A DNA stretch of 64,000 nucleotides from contig JAJPKP010000021.1 of NCBI GenBank assembly GCA_021323675.1, positions 1-64,000 on the forward strand, in the 5' to 3' direction. This DNA is from Pseudomonadota bacterium. GTDB taxonomy: Bacteria > Desulfobacterota > Binatia > Binatales > Binataceae. Shown here one piece after another: positions 11,210 to 18,514 of this stretch. The notes beneath the pieces are model-generated. The model was not told where the DNA came from and did no database searches. It saw only the letters and a list, made by a program, of their open reading frames with translations. Each line of letters begins with the position of its first letter. Positions within the stretch are counted from its first letter, which is position 1. Position numbers and translations under genes: made by a program.

Positions 11210-11962
11210 ATGGCCAAAAAGAAAAAACTGCGGAACGCCGAACCCGAAAAATCCCGCGATAAACCCGTCATCTTCTCGCCATTTAAGGATCTGAAAAAGA
11301 TGCTGGCGGAGCGCGCCCCGAAAATCGCGCCTCCTCCGAATGCGGCACCCAAGCCGGTCCCGGTCCAATCAGGTTCGTCGCCTGAAGATGCCGATGAGGA
11401 AACGCTGCTTCGCCAGGCTCTCGCCGGCGTGAAACCGCTCAACGGCGCCTCGCGCCTGCCCATCGAGCACAAGCCCAAGCGCGCAATTATGAGCGAGGAT
11501 GCGGAAGTAGTCGCGCAGCTTTCCGACCTTGTGTCCGGGCACGCACCCTTCGACATCACCGAAACCGAAGAATACGTCGAGGGAATGCGGGTCGGACTCG
11601 ACCCGCGACTATTGGCTCAATTGCGGCGCGGAGAATTCGCGATGCAGGATCACATCGATCTGCACGGGATGACCCAGCCGGCCGCTCATCAGGCCCTTAC
11701 CGATTTCATCCTCGAATCTGTTCGCAAGGGATTGCGATCGGTGCTGGTCGTCCACGGGCGGGGACTTGGCTCGCCGGGCGGGCGGCCGGTGCTCAAGCAT
11801 GCGGCATCGAACTGGCTCTCGCACGGAACGATTGGCGGCCACGTGCTGGCGTTCGTGACCGCGCGAGCCCATGACGGCGGCGCCGGCGCCATGTATGTCC
11901 TGCTGCGCCGGGGAAAGCAGCGCGCACCCTTCGAAATTCTGGAGGGCGCGAAGCGAAGATGA
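11210..11962 (+). CDS. Stand-alone Smr domain protein
   Basis: 250 residues. A Lys-rich N-terminus (MAKKKK) and a Pro-rich linker lead to a C-terminal Smr domain. The motifs are intact: DHIDLHGMTQPAAHQALTDF (about 146-165), VVHGRGLGSPGG and GGAGAMYVLLRR. This matches the YdaL/SmrA class of small Smr endonuclease-like proteins, and unlike the MutS2 copy nearby the DLHG acid and histidine are kept. Smr proteins nick DNA or cleave mRNA at stalled ribosomes; which applies here is unknown. No strong ribosome site precedes ATG 11210. A hairpin shared with the convergent atpE follows the gene. Confidence 0.9.
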   Translation: MAKKKKLRNAEPEKSRDKPVIFSPFKDLKKMLAERAPKIAPPPNAAPKPVPVQSGSSPEDADEETLLRQALAGVKPLNGASRLPIEHKPKRAIMSEDAEVVAQLSDLVSGHAPFDITETEEYVEGMRVGLDPRLLAQLRRGEFAMQDHIDLHGMTQPAAHQALTDFILESVRKGLRSVLVVHGRGLGSPGGRPVLKHAASNWLSHGTIGGHVLAFVTARAHDGGAGAMYVLLRRGKQRAPFEILEGAKRR

Positions 11963-12005
11963 AGAGAATGCGGAGAATCCCAGGCGGGTTCTTTCGGAAG
12001 CAGAA

Positions 12006-12036
12006 AGGGCGGAACCTCTTTCGAAGTTCCGCCCCT
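12006..12036. terminator. Hairpin between convergent smr and atpE genes
   Basis: GGGCGGAAC (12007-12015) and GTTCCGCCC (12026-12034) form a 9-bp stem with a 10-base loop. Pyrimidine-rich tails follow in both directions. Its position between two converging stops suggests a shared terminator. Confidence 0.75.
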
Positions 12037-12062
12037 CTTGTTTGGTGAAAAACGCGATCGGC

Positions 12063-12401
12063 TTAGATTTTCGCCTGCAGGAAGAACGCGATCACGAGTG
12101 CGTACAGAGTCAACGCTTCGATGAACGCGAGGCCGATGATCATCGGCGTGAAGATCTGGCCGGCGCTGTTCGGGTTGCGGCCGATTGACTCCATCGCCGC
12201 CGCCGCCATCCGGCCCTGTCCAAGCGCGCTGCCGAATGCGGCAATACCGATGCCGATGTTTGCGGCGATTGCGATCAGACCGGCGCGCAGCGGGCTGCCG
12301 GCTGCCGCTCCTGCCGCAGCTTCCTGCGCCATTGCGAACAGCGGTGACATCAGCACCGCCGCCGTCACCATCGTGGTGATGGTTCCGAGTTTGCGAATCA
12401 T
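12063..12401 (-). CDS. atpE: ATP synthase F0 subunit c
   Basis: Rotor-ring subunit of 112 residues with two transmembrane helices joined by the polar loop R-N-P (75-77). The ion-binding carboxylate is Glu95 in LAFIEALTLY. The residue after it is Ala, as in chloroplast-type proton rings, not the Ser typical of sodium-binding rings, so I infer proton coupling. An N-terminal extension of about 25 residues ends in AMAQ and looks like a cleavable presequence, which c subunits of some lineages carry. Strong ribosome site GGAGG before ATG 12401. Last gene of the hemL-atpZIBE operon. Confidence 0.96.
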   Translation of the reverse strand: MIRKLGTITTMVTAAVLMSPLFAMAQEAAAGAAAGSPLRAGLIAIAANIGIGIAAFGSALGQGRMAAAAMESIGRNPNSAGQIFTPMIIGLAFIEALTLYALVIAFFLQAKI

Positions 12402-12527
12402 TCCCTTGTCCTCCTTGTTTTTCGCGATCCGGAAGCCGCCTCGGCCGCCTCTCTTTCCTCTACCACCGCCATCCCGGGCGGACGCCTCCTGTCGCGGAAA
12501 AGCCTTTCCTATTCTTCCAATCCTCGA

Positions 12528-13220
12528 TCAGTGCTCGTGGCTGGTCGCGAGCCTGACATAGCTCATCGACAACACCACGAAAATGATCGCCTGGATTATG
12601 CAGACGATCGATCCCAACGCGTAGAACGCGAGCGGAATAATCAGCTTGGTCAGTCCGGTGAAGATGCTCAGCACGGTGTGATCGGCAAACATGTTCGCAT
12701 AAAGACGAATGCCGAGCGAAAACGGGCGAAACAGGTTGTCGGCCAGCTCGATCGGCAACATCAACGGCGCCAGAAACAGCACCGGACCGAGGAAGCTCTT
12801 CAGGTAGCCGAAACCCTTGGTCTGAAAACCCTTGAAGATGTAGTAGCCGAAGCAGACCGTTCCCAGCGCGAACGTGAGATCGGAATCTCCGGTCGGCGGT
12901 TCCATCCCCGGAATCAGGCCGAAGAAATTCGCGAACAGAATGAACATGAAGATGCACCCGAAGAACGGAACCAGGGTGCGATAGTGATGGTCGTCGAGAA
13001 CGCTCTGCACGAAACCGTCAAACCACTCGACCAGAACTTCCGAGATCGAGCGAATGCTGACGCGATCGTCTGGAATTACCGGATCGGCGGCGCGCGCCAG
13101 CGCCGAACGCGCCAGCAGTCCGAAGACGATCATGATTCCCATCACCAGCCACGTGCCGACAATGACTTCGGGAATCTTTCCGCCGCCAATCAGTTCGAGA
13201 AAATTTATCGATTTCGACAA
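12528..13220 (-). CDS. atpB: ATP synthase F0 subunit a
   Basis: Proton-channel stator subunit of 230 residues with several membrane helices. The essential arginine, equivalent to E. coli Arg210, is Arg172 in the segment SLGIRLYANMFADH. The early segment LVPFFGCIFMFILFANFFGL is typical of the family. The start codon is TTG 13220, with GGAG seven bases before it. It is followed by atpE after 126 bases and preceded by the atpI-like gene after 42 bases. Confidence 0.95.
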   Translation of the reverse strand: MSKSINFLELIGGGKIPEVIVGTWLVMGIMIVFGLLARSALARAADPVIPDDRVSIRSISEVLVEWFDGFVQSVLDDHHYRTLVPFFGCIFMFILFANFFGLIPGMEPPTGDSDLTFALGTVCFGYYIFKGFQTKGFGYLKSFLGPVLFLAPLMLPIELADNLFRPFSLGIRLYANMFADHTVLSIFTGLTKLIIPLAFYALGSIVCIIQAIIFVVLSMSYVRLATSHEH

Positions 13221-13262
13221 TTGCTTTCTCCGTGCGGCGACCGAGATGGGCCGCGTCGATGC

Positions 13263-13652
13263 TCACGAAGCGGGACGCACCACGGCACGCCCGGTTTCAA
13301 TAATTATAGCGGTCATTTGAGTCAAGACTCCGAGGCCGAAACCCATTCCATCGATGTGTGCATGGGTAAAGACGAGGTAAACCAGGGCAACAAGAATAAA
13401 TAACTTCAGCGGGATAGCGAGCGTTCCCAGTTTTGCCCCCGCGCTCGCTCCGCCCGAGGCTACGGCAAGCGCCAGACGGCCCAGGATTGCGAGCGCAAAA
13501 AGGTTGGCGATCACGACCGCGCCGCCCAGGAGGCATCCGATAGCGGCCTGTTGCGACACGAAATACGCGAGCAGCAGCGCGGTGATTGCCACCAGTATGA
13601 CATTGGTGCGCTGAATCGCGCCGATCGTCGGAAGGTTCCAGCTAATGGTCAT
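13263..13652 (-). CDS. atpI: ATP synthase subunit I (AtpI-like)
   Basis: 129-residue membrane protein with four predicted helices (about 16-34, 38-60, 76-95, 104-122). Size, topology and position directly before atpB fit ATP synthase subunit I (PF03899), which helps assemble the c-ring or import magnesium. Sequence conservation in this family is low, so context carries much of the call. Its ATG at 13652 overlaps the atpZ stop as ATGA, indicating translational coupling. Confidence 0.75.
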   Translation of the reverse strand: MTISWNLPTIGAIQRTNVILVAITALLLAYFVSQQAAIGCLLGGAVVIANLFALAILGRLALAVASGGASAGAKLGTLAIPLKLFILVALVYLVFTHAHIDGMGFGLGVLTQMTAIIIETGRAVVRPAS

Positions 13653-13879
13653 TTGTTGAGCGTTCGCTGCGCCAACTGTAACTCGCGAATCATCCGGTAG
13701 AAGCCAAGTCCGACCCCTGTGAGGAACAGGAACAGGGTCAGCCAGGGATCGGTGTGAAAATAGAGATCCAGATAGTGGCCGACAAACGATCCCGCGATGA
13801 TTGGGCTGGCAAATTCGATTCCAATCGCGGCAAACCGGGCAAACCTTCCAGAATCGATGGCCATCGCGATCCGGTTCAA
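13649..13879 (-). CDS. atpZ: AtpZ/AtpI family F0-associated membrane protein
   Basis: 76 residues with two membrane helices (about 16-37 and 45-62). The segment GIEFASPIIAGSFVGHYLD and the closing GLGFYRMIRE match the AtpZ family (PF09527), which with AtpI forms a magnesium/calcium channel or c-ring assembly factor. TTG 13879 overlaps the hemL stop as TTGA; ATG 13864 is an alternative start that would shorten the protein by five residues. Second gene of the hemL-F0 operon. Confidence 0.85.
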   Translation of the reverse strand: MNRIAMAIDSGRFARFAAIGIEFASPIIAGSFVGHYLDLYFHTDPWLTLFLFLTGVGLGFYRMIRELQLAQRTLNK

Positions 13880-15171
13880 CCGCGAGCGGCTTGCTTCAGC
13901 GCATCGTGCGCCGCGGCGATCGTCAGGTCGATATCATCGTCGCTATGAGCGAGTGAGATGAACATGGCTTCAAATTGCGACGGAGGCACGTTGATGTTCC
14001 GATCGATCAGGGCATGGAAGAACCGCGCGAATTTCGCCGTGTCGGAGCCGCGCGCCTCCTCGGCGTTTCGAACCTGCGCGGGCCCCAGAAACATCGTGAG
14101 CAGCGACCCGACGCGATTCACGCATCCGGGTGCATCACAGTTGGCCAGGGCGCTCGACAGTCCCGCTTCCATCCGTGCACCAGCGGCTTCGAGCCGCTCA
14201 TACGTGCCGGGTCGTTGAAGGATCTTGAGGGTTTCCAGCCCAGCACGCACCGACAGAGGATTACCTGAAAGCGTACCAGCCTGATAGACGGGGCCTTTTG
14301 GCGCGAGTAAATCGAGATATCGCGCGGGACCCGCGACCGCCCCCACGGGCATCCCGCCGCCGATTATCTTTCCCAGCATCACCAGGTCGGGCTGCACGCC
14401 CATCCGTTCGCTCGCCGCGCCGAAGTTCAACCGAAATCCGGTTATTACCTCGTCGCATATGAGAAGCGCGCCGTGGTGATGTGCCAAATCCGCAACCGCC
14501 GGCAGGAAACCCTGTGACGGCGGCACCACACCCATATTTGCCGCTACGGGTTCGACGATCACTGCCGCGACGCGGCCGGGATTGGCTTTGAAGCAGTCTT
14601 CAACGCTTTCGATATCGTTGTACGTCGCCACCATCGTGAGCGCGGCCAGTTCGGCCGGCACTCCCGCGCTGTCCGGAACGGCAAGTGTCATTCCACCCGA
14701 TCCCGCCCGGACCAGAAGCGAATCGCTATGTCCGTGATAGCATCCGTCGAACTTGATGATCGCCGGACGCCCGGTCGCGGCGCGCGCCAGGCGCAATGCG
14801 GTCATCCCGGCTTCAGTTCCGGAACTTACCAGGCGCACCCTTTCGGCGCATCTGACCGCCGACGAGATCAATTCCGCCAGCTCGACTTCAAGCCGGGTCG
14901 GAGCGCCGAAGCCGAAGCCGGAGTTCGCCTGCTCGGCAATCGCTTTGGCGACTTCGGGATGAGCATGGCCGAGAATGGCCGGGCCGTAGGAAGCGACGAA
15001 GTCGATGAATCGATTTCCATCGGCATCGAAGAGGTACGGTCCGCGAGCGCTTTCGACGAAGAGCGGCGCACCGCCCACTCCTTTCCATGCGCGCACGGGA
15101 GAATTGACGGCGCCGGGGATGACTTTCTGCGCGCGCGTGAAGAGATCAGTGGATTTTGTGTTGGCGGCCAT
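13876..15171 (-). CDS. hemL: Glutamate-1-semialdehyde 2,1-aminomutase
   Basis: PLP enzyme of the C5 tetrapyrrole pathway that turns glutamate-1-semialdehyde into 5-aminolevulinate. The 431-residue length is normal. Visible family blocks are the N-terminal PGAVNSPVRAWKGVGG, the SSGTEAGMTALRLAR phosphate-binding region, DEVITGFR, and the PLP lysine at about 268 in MLGKIIGGGMPVGA. It is the first gene of an operon with atpZ, atpI, atpB and atpE and is divergent from dnaA. No strong ribosome site precedes ATG 15171. Confidence 0.96.
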   Translation of the reverse strand: MAANTKSTDLFTRAQKVIPGAVNSPVRAWKGVGGAPLFVESARGPYLFDADGNRFIDFVASYGPAILGHAHPEVAKAIAEQANSGFGFGAPTRLEVELAELISSAVRCAERVRLVSSGTEAGMTALRLARAATGRPAIIKFDGCYHGHSDSLLVRAGSGGMTLAVPDSAGVPAELAALTMVATYNDIESVEDCFKANPGRVAAVIVEPVAANMGVVPPSQGFLPAVADLAHHHGALLICDEVITGFRLNFGAASERMGVQPDLVMLGKIIGGGMPVGAVAGPARYLDLLAPKGPVYQAGTLSGNPLSVRAGLETLKILQRPGTYERLEAAGARMEAGLSSALANCDAPGCVNRVGSLLTMFLGPAQVRNAEEARGSDTAKFARFFHALIDRNINVPPSQFEAMFISLAHSDDDIDLTIAAAHDALKQAARG

Positions 15172-15762
15172 TCGAGCTGCTTAGTGTTTCTCTCGCTAAC
15201 ATCCTGGCCCGTTTCATTCAAACGAGTTACATCGCAAAAAAATCGCGCCGATTTTGCGCGCGATCGATCGATGCAGCACAATGGCTCTGAGAGCGGACGC
15301 GCGAGATTCGGCTCGCGCGGTTTGGGATCGCCCGGGGAAATCATGAAGCGTACCGCGCGCGTGACGCGCGCGAGAATTTTCTTTCAAATTCGCGCTCGTA
15401 GCGCATTTCACCGAGTGCGGCTTGTCATGCTGCGGAAAAGAGTTTATCAACTTGCCTTGGCCGCAAAACTCCGCGCATCTGACGGACTCATTTTCACGCG
15501 AGGACTTCGCGGGCGGCGCGATAGTTATGGCCCGAAAAGCGCGCGCAATTCGCCGTCGCTGTTCCAGAAAAAATCAAGGCCGGAAGTTCACAACGTGGGC
15601 CCTTTTGGTTGATAGCCCAATGGATCAGCGCGCGAATTTGCTTTTCGGACCGAAACAAAATGGGCTTATCCACAGATGTGGATAAGCTTGTGTGTAATTT
15701 GATCTAGCGATCGTTCTAACCGGATCGTGGTGGGCGATCCGGTCTTGTCGGGAGGGGATCGT
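15172..15762. other. Non-coding hemL-dnaA interval, candidate replication origin
   Basis: 591 bases without a believable gene between divergent hemL and dnaA. The right part holds two consensus DnaA boxes (listed separately). A near-match, TTATCAACT, is at 15444-15452. Locally A/T-richer pieces occur around 15375-15395 and 15625-15665. The features fit an origin or the dnaA autoregulatory region. I could not compute GC skew, which would be needed to decide. Confidence 0.5.
15664..15687. promoter_or_regulatory. Head-to-head pair of perfect DnaA boxes
   Basis: TTATCCACA (15666-15674) and TGTGGATAA (15677-15685) are consensus DnaA boxes in opposite orientation, two bases apart. Including flanks the inverted arms are 11 bp each. 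The site ends 75 bases before the dnaA start, which suits both autoregulation and origin function. Confidence 0.85.
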
Positions 15763-17136
15763 ATGAACGGCTTGTGGCAAAGAGCCGCTGACCGTCTGCG
15801 CGACGAACTCGGCCAAGTCGGATTCGAAACATGGATAGGACCCCTGAACTTCGTCGGAATTCAGGGACGCACCGCCACGGTTGAGGCACCGAACCGGTTC
15901 TTTCGCGATTGGGTCAATGAACGCTACCTGGGTTTGCTGAGGAAGTCGCTCTCAGCCGAAGCCGGTGAGACGATCGATGTCAGGCTGACGCTGGGAGAGA
16001 ACGGCATGACGGCGCCACAGGCGCCGAGGCCGACGAACGGCAAGCCGCATGCACCGATCGCGCCAGTATCTCCCATAACTTCTCCTCGCCTGGACCGTCA
16101 TCCGCAGCTAAATCCGCGATACACCTTTGCCGAGTTCGTGGTCGGCTCCGGCAACCAGTTTGCGCACGCGGCAGCGCTGGCGGTCGCCAATCAGCCCGGA
16201 GAAAAGTACAACCCGCTTTTCATCTATGGCGGTGTGGGCCTTGGCAAGACACATCTGGTCAACGCCATAGGCCATCACATCTACGGCTCGGGAGATCGGC
16301 CGCGCAAAGTGCTCTTCATGCCGGCCGAGATCTTCATGAACGAGCTGATAAGCTCGCTCAGGCGGGATCGGATGAACGAGTTCAGGGACAAATTCAGGCG
16401 CGTCGATGCGCTTATTCTGGATGACGTTCAGTTCCTGGCCGGCCGTGAGCGCACCCAGGAGGAATTCTTTCACACGTTCTACTCGCTTCACGCGGACCGC
16501 CATCAGATTGTTCTCACTTCGGACAAGGTTCCCAGGGAAATCCCGGAGCTCGAGGAACGTCTGCGCAACCGGTTCGAGTCAGGACTTATCGCGGACATTG
16601 CGCCACCCGACCTCGAGACCAGGGTCGCGATTGTCCAGAAAAAGGCGGTTCTGGAGAACCTGAGGCTGGCTCCCGACGTATCGCTCTATATCGCGCAGAG
16701 CGTACAGTCGAACGTTCGCGAGCTGGAGGGGTGCCTGACGCGGCTGGCCGCTCTCGCATCGCTAAACAAATCTGCCATTACCGTTGATTTCGCGAAGCAG
16801 GCGCTTCACGATCTGATCCGAAACCACGAAGCGAAGCCTGACGTGGAAATGATCCAGAAGACTGTCGCGGAGTTTTTCCATATCCGGCTTGCCGATCTCA
16901 AGTCGAAGAAGCGCACCCAGCACATCGCATTTTGCCGGCAGGTGGCGATGTATCTGTGCCGAAAGCTTACTTCAAGCTCATTTCCCGTGATCGGCGAGGC
17001 GTTCGGGCGCGACCATTCGACGGTAATCCACGCCTTCAACCTCATCCAGCGCAGGGTCACCAATGACTCGGCGTTCCGGCTGTCGATCGAAAAGATCGAG
17101 CGCGAGTTGAAAGCTATCCGCGCTAATGCGGCATAA
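15763..17136 (+). CDS. dnaA: Chromosomal replication initiator DnaA
   Basis: 457-residue AAA+ initiator. Domain I (about 1-80, WQRAADRLRDELG and FETWIGPL) is followed by a Pro-rich linker. The ATPase core has Walker A GGVGLGKTHL (about 157) and Walker B LILDDVQFLAG. The DNA-binding domain IV carries the signature GRDHSTVIHAFNLIQ near residue 415. Start ATG 15763 has GGAGG upstream (15751-15755); the open frame extends to 15727 without a ribosome site. dnaN follows after 218 bases. Confidence 0.97.
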   Translation: MNGLWQRAADRLRDELGQVGFETWIGPLNFVGIQGRTATVEAPNRFFRDWVNERYLGLLRKSLSAEAGETIDVRLTLGENGMTAPQAPRPTNGKPHAPIAPVSPITSPRLDRHPQLNPRYTFAEFVVGSGNQFAHAAALAVANQPGEKYNPLFIYGGVGLGKTHLVNAIGHHIYGSGDRPRKVLFMPAEIFMNELISSLRRDRMNEFRDKFRRVDALILDDVQFLAGRERTQEEFFHTFYSLHADRHQIVLTSDKVPREIPELEERLRNRFESGLIADIAPPDLETRVAIVQKKAVLENLRLAPDVSLYIAQSVQSNVRELEGCLTRLAALASLNKSAITVDFAKQALHDLIRNHEAKPDVEMIQKTVAEFFHIRLADLKSKKRTQHIAFCRQVAMYLCRKLTSSSFPVIGEAFGRDHSTVIHAFNLIQRRVTNDSAFRLSIEKIERELKAIRANAA

Positions 17137-17354
17137 TGTGGAAAAGCCTGTGGAGAGCGTGCGAATAACTTGTCTCATAAACCTGGCATTTGCGGAAAAG
17201 GCTGGAACAGGGGATTGTCACGCGCTCGAATCTACAAATTATGCCAATCCAATTGCCCTTGATAATCAGGCACTTGGCCGACAAATCAACAAATCGACAG
17301 CGCTTACTGGTACTTCTTCTTTTGAATAAGATCTAAGATCTTTCAGGAATAGTG
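17137..17354 (+). promoter_or_regulatory. dnaA-dnaN intergenic region with DnaA-box-like sites and a palindrome
   Basis: This A/T-richer stretch begins with TGTGGAAAA (17137-17145) and TGTGGAGAG (17149-17157), which resemble degenerate DnaA boxes. Near its end is AAGATCTAAGATCTT (17328-17342), a perfect 7-bp inverted repeat around one base. It lies just before AGGA and the dnaN start, where a repressor could block expression. No open frame here looks real. Confidence 0.5.
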
Positions 17355-18491
17355 ATGGGACTGGTTATCGAGCGAGCTTCTCTTCAAAACGCCCTGGGGC
17401 TGGTTCAAGGAATCGTGGAACGCCGAACGACGGTGCCGATTCTCGGCCATGTTCTTATTGAACCCGAGGGAAACAGCCTCAAACTGAGCGCCACCGACCT
17501 CGAAGTCGGCATCCGCACCGAAGTGCCGTGCAAAGCCGGCAAAGACAAGAGCATCACGCTCAACGCCCGCAAGCTTTTTGAGATAGTTCGCGAGGCCGCC
17601 GGCGAGGAAGTTAAGCTTGACCCCCTGGATGGAGACTGGGTCGAGCTCAAATGCGGGCGCGCGAAGTTCAAGATGATGGGGTTGGACCCGCGTAGCTTCC
17701 CCGCGATGCCGAGCGCGGGAACCGCTGAAGGCGCCGCCGGCAAGAAGCAGCTCAAGGCGGAACTCAAGATTCCCGCATCCGTGCTGGCCGCAATGATCGA
17801 CAAGACCATCTTTGCCGTCAGTCCCGATGAGGCTCGCTACAACCTGAGCGGAGTTCTTCTCGAATCTGCGCCATCCAATAAGGTCCGGATGGTAGCAACG
17901 GACGGCCATCGGCTCTCGATGATCGAGCGTGACGCGGAAGGGTTCAAGATCGACGCCGGCGTTATCATCCCGCGCAAGGGTCTTCAGGAACTCCGCAAAC
18001 TGCTCGAACAGACTGGCGACGAAGAAACGAAACTCAGCATCGATGGCCAGCTTGCTTATCTGAAACGCGGATTCACCGAGGTTTCGATGCGTCTGGTCGA
18101 AGGAGAATTCCCGGATTATCGAGGAGTTCTTCCGAAGAGTTCACGCCATCAAATTGCGGTGGGGCGCGATGATCTGCTCGCCGCGATCAAGCGGGTTTCG
18201 ATTTTCTCCAACGAGCGCTATCACGGAATTAAATTCTCGCTCTCCTCCGGAACCCTTACCGTCTCATCGACCAGCCCCGAGGTTGGAGAGGCGAACGAGT
18301 CACTCGACGTAAAGTTCAAGGGCGAAGATTTCGCGATAGGGTTCAATGGCAACTACCTGCGCGATGCCTTGGGTGTGATTCCTGCCGAAAGCGAAGTTGA
18401 GCTGGGACTCACCGATGACGCCAGCCCAGGCGTGATAAGGACTCCGGCCGATTCGGAATTCACATACGTCGTGATGCCGATGCGTCTTTGA
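17355..18491 (+). CDS. dnaN: DNA polymerase III beta sliding clamp
   Basis: 378-residue processivity clamp with three repeated domains. Typical blocks are RRTTVPILGHVLIE near the N-terminus, DGHRLSMIE in the middle, FSNERYHGIKFSL in domain III and the family ending YVVMPMRL. I use ATG 17355, six bases after AGGA; GTG 17352 just before it is also possible. It lies downstream of dnaA as in most bacteria, but recF and gyrB do not follow; instead a convergent glycosyltransferase gene does. Confidence 0.97.
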   Translation: MGLVIERASLQNALGLVQGIVERRTTVPILGHVLIEPEGNSLKLSATDLEVGIRTEVPCKAGKDKSITLNARKLFEIVREAAGEEVKLDPLDGDWVELKCGRAKFKMMGLDPRSFPAMPSAGTAEGAAGKKQLKAELKIPASVLAAMIDKTIFAVSPDEARYNLSGVLLESAPSNKVRMVATDGHRLSMIERDAEGFKIDAGVIIPRKGLQELRKLLEQTGDEETKLSIDGQLAYLKRGFTEVSMRLVEGEFPDYRGVLPKSSRHQIAVGRDDLLAAIKRVSIFSNERYHGIKFSLSSGTLTVSSTSPEVGEANESLDVKFKGEDFAIGFNGNYLRDALGVIPAESEVELGLTDDASPGVIRTPADSEFTYVVMPMRL

Positions 18492-18514
18492 TGGTCAGGG
18501 ATTGGCCCTGACCA
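18492..18514. terminator. Hairpin at the dnaN/glycosyltransferase convergence
   Basis: TGGTCAGGG (18492-18500) and CCCTGACCA (18506-18514) form a 9-bp stem with a 5-base loop starting one base after the dnaN stop and overlapping the end of the opposite gene. No T run follows, so termination is likely but not certain. Confidence 0.5.
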
